In this document: piece by piece, positions 27,410 to 28,059 of the stretch
How the letters are laid out: the number at the start of each line of letters is the position of its first letter
Numbering within the stretch: the stretch's first letter is position 1
Source: DAOTEJ01 sp035454085
Lineage (GTDB): Bacteria > Pseudomonadota > Gammaproteobacteria > Burkholderiales > Burkholderiaceae_F
DNA length: 28,059 nucleotides
Assembly (NCBI GenBank): GCA_035454085.1
Contig: DAOTEJ010000029.1
Location: 1 to 28,059, forward strand
Direction: 5' to 3'
Position numbers and translations under genes: made by a program
Notes under the pieces: model-generated
Told to the model about the DNA's origin: nothing
The model's input: only the letters and a program-made list of their open reading frames with translations
Database searches by the model: none

Positions 27410-28059
27410 TTACACGGTGAGGGTGAGAGGGACGAACTGGCGCTCGTCCACCTGGGCGCTGGCCGGCTCGTGCCAGGGATCGGATTCGAGCGACAGCGCG
27501 TAGGCCATGCGCGCGGCCAGCGCGGCGCGCCCCGGCGCGTCCTCGAGCAGGCGCTTCTTCACGTACTCGAAGCCCACGCGCTCGACGAAGTGCACCGTGC
27601 GCTCGAGGTACCAGCCTTCCTCGCGGTAGAGCTGGAGGAAGGCGCTGGCGTACTCGATGACCTCCTCGTGGGTCTTCACCTTCACGAGGAACTGCGCCAC
27701 CTCGGTCTTGATGCCGCCGTTGCCGGCGACCTGGATCTCCCAGCCGGAGTCGACGCCGATCACGCCCACGTCCTTGATGCCGCACTCGGCGCAGTTGCGC
27801 GGGCAGCCGCTCACCGCCAGCTTGACCTTGTGCGGCGCGTACATCTTCCACAGCGCGCGCTCGAGCTCGATGCCCATGCGGGTCGAGTCCTGCGTGCCGA
27901 AGCGGCACCACTCGCTGCCCACGCAGGTCTTCACCGTGCGCAGGGTCTTGCCGTAGGCATGGCCGCTGGGCATGTCCAGCGCCTTCCACACCGCGGGCAG
28001 GTCCTCCTTCTTCACGCCCAGCAGGTCGATGCGCTGGCCGCCGGTGACCTTGACCGTGG
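27410..28059 (-). CDS. nirB: Nitrite reductase large subunit NirB, C-terminal part
   Basis: The last 215 residues of NirB; the rest lies beyond the right edge. The visible part starts TVKVTGGQRIDLLGVKKED and contains the siroheme/[4Fe-4S] ligand groups TCVGSEWCRFG and SGCPRNCAEC, followed by VGVIGVDSGWEIQVAGNGG and the helical tail. The reading frame is open through the window edge; the GTG at 28015 is internal, not a start. NirB reduces nitrite to ammonium with six electrons from NADH. It leads the visible order nirB-nirD-nasA-trpD2-like-cobA-cbiX, so siroheme synthesis is co-expressed with the enzyme that needs it. Confidence 0.95.
   Translation of the reverse strand, partial: TVKVTGGQRIDLLGVKKEDLPAVWKALDMPSGHAYGKTLRTVKTCVGSEWCRFGTQDSTRMGIELERALWKMYAPHKVKLAVSGCPRNCAECGIKDVGVIGVDSGWEIQVAGNGGIKTEVAQFLVKVKTHEEVIEYASAFLQLYREEGWYLERTVHFVERVGFEYVKKRLLEDAPGRAALAARMAYALSLESDPWHEPASAQVDERQFVPLTLTV

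Noticed and set aside
27039..27989. Upstream extension of the nasA frame through nirD and nirB, suggesting a fused protein
   Set aside because: The extension is Arg-rich shadow sequence, and nirD and nirB are intact in the other frames; NasA similarity starts at the ATG at 27038.
1..28059. CRISPR arrays, transposases, integrases, tRNA or rRNA genes, toxin-antitoxin or defence genes
   Set aside because: None seen on reading both strands; all substantial coding sequence is explained by metabolic, transport, regulatory or exported-protein families.

Overview
The window is very GC-rich, densely packed chromosomal DNA with mostly overlapping or closely spaced genes. The gene families point to a betaproteobacterium, probably Burkholderiales or a relative: an FDH3-type membrane formate dehydrogenase with DUF3305/DUF3306 partners, NirBD/NasA assimilatory nitrate reduction, a PEP-CTERM protein, and a TupABC tungstate transporter. 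This placement is inferred from gene content; no rRNA or tRNA is present to test it. I see no mobile element, CRISPR array or prophage.

Layout. Positions 1-2486 (minus strand): the start of an unidentified membrane protein, an AmpG/FptX-like MFS transporter and an arginase. Position 2669 (plus): mobB, molybdopterin-guanine dinucleotide synthesis. Positions 12806-3262 (minus): a ten-gene formate dehydrogenase operon in the order DUF3305, DUF3306, a 690-residue polyferredoxin, a TorD-like chaperone, a small Tat-signal protein, fdhA, fdhB, a small lipoprotein, fdhC and a small exported Ala-rich protein. It ends in a clear intrinsic terminator. Positions 12994-15664 (plus): fdhD-mobA-moeA, all with 4-base overlaps, which sulfurate and build the Mo/W cofactor. 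A ModE-HTH regulator (minus, 16758-15661) is divergent from tupBCA (plus, 16898-19184), the tungstate importer. The block 2669-19184 therefore holds enzyme, cofactor synthesis, metal import and a probable metal-responsive regulator together.

Positions 19292-21163: a PEP-CTERM exported protein (minus) with a good sigma-54 promoter match, divergent from a crotonase with the catalytic residues of a dienoyl-CoA isomerase. Positions 28059-21192 (minus): nirB (partial), nirD, nasA, a diverged TrpD2/YbiB-like gene, a SUMT (cobA), a short CbiX chelatase and a metallophosphatase. This is an assimilatory nitrate/nitrite operon with siroheme synthesis. NasA also needs the molybdopterin cofactor, so it depends on the mob/moe genes of the previous block.

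I did not find an obviously new defence or mobile system. The most interesting parts are the uncharacterised DUF3305/DUF3306/polyferredoxin module (the polyferredoxin looks like a degenerate HdrA-MvhD hybrid), the sigma-54 and repeat architecture before the PEP-CTERM gene, an 11-base motif shared between the tup and fdh control regions, and the degenerate TrpD2 homologue in the nitrate operon.
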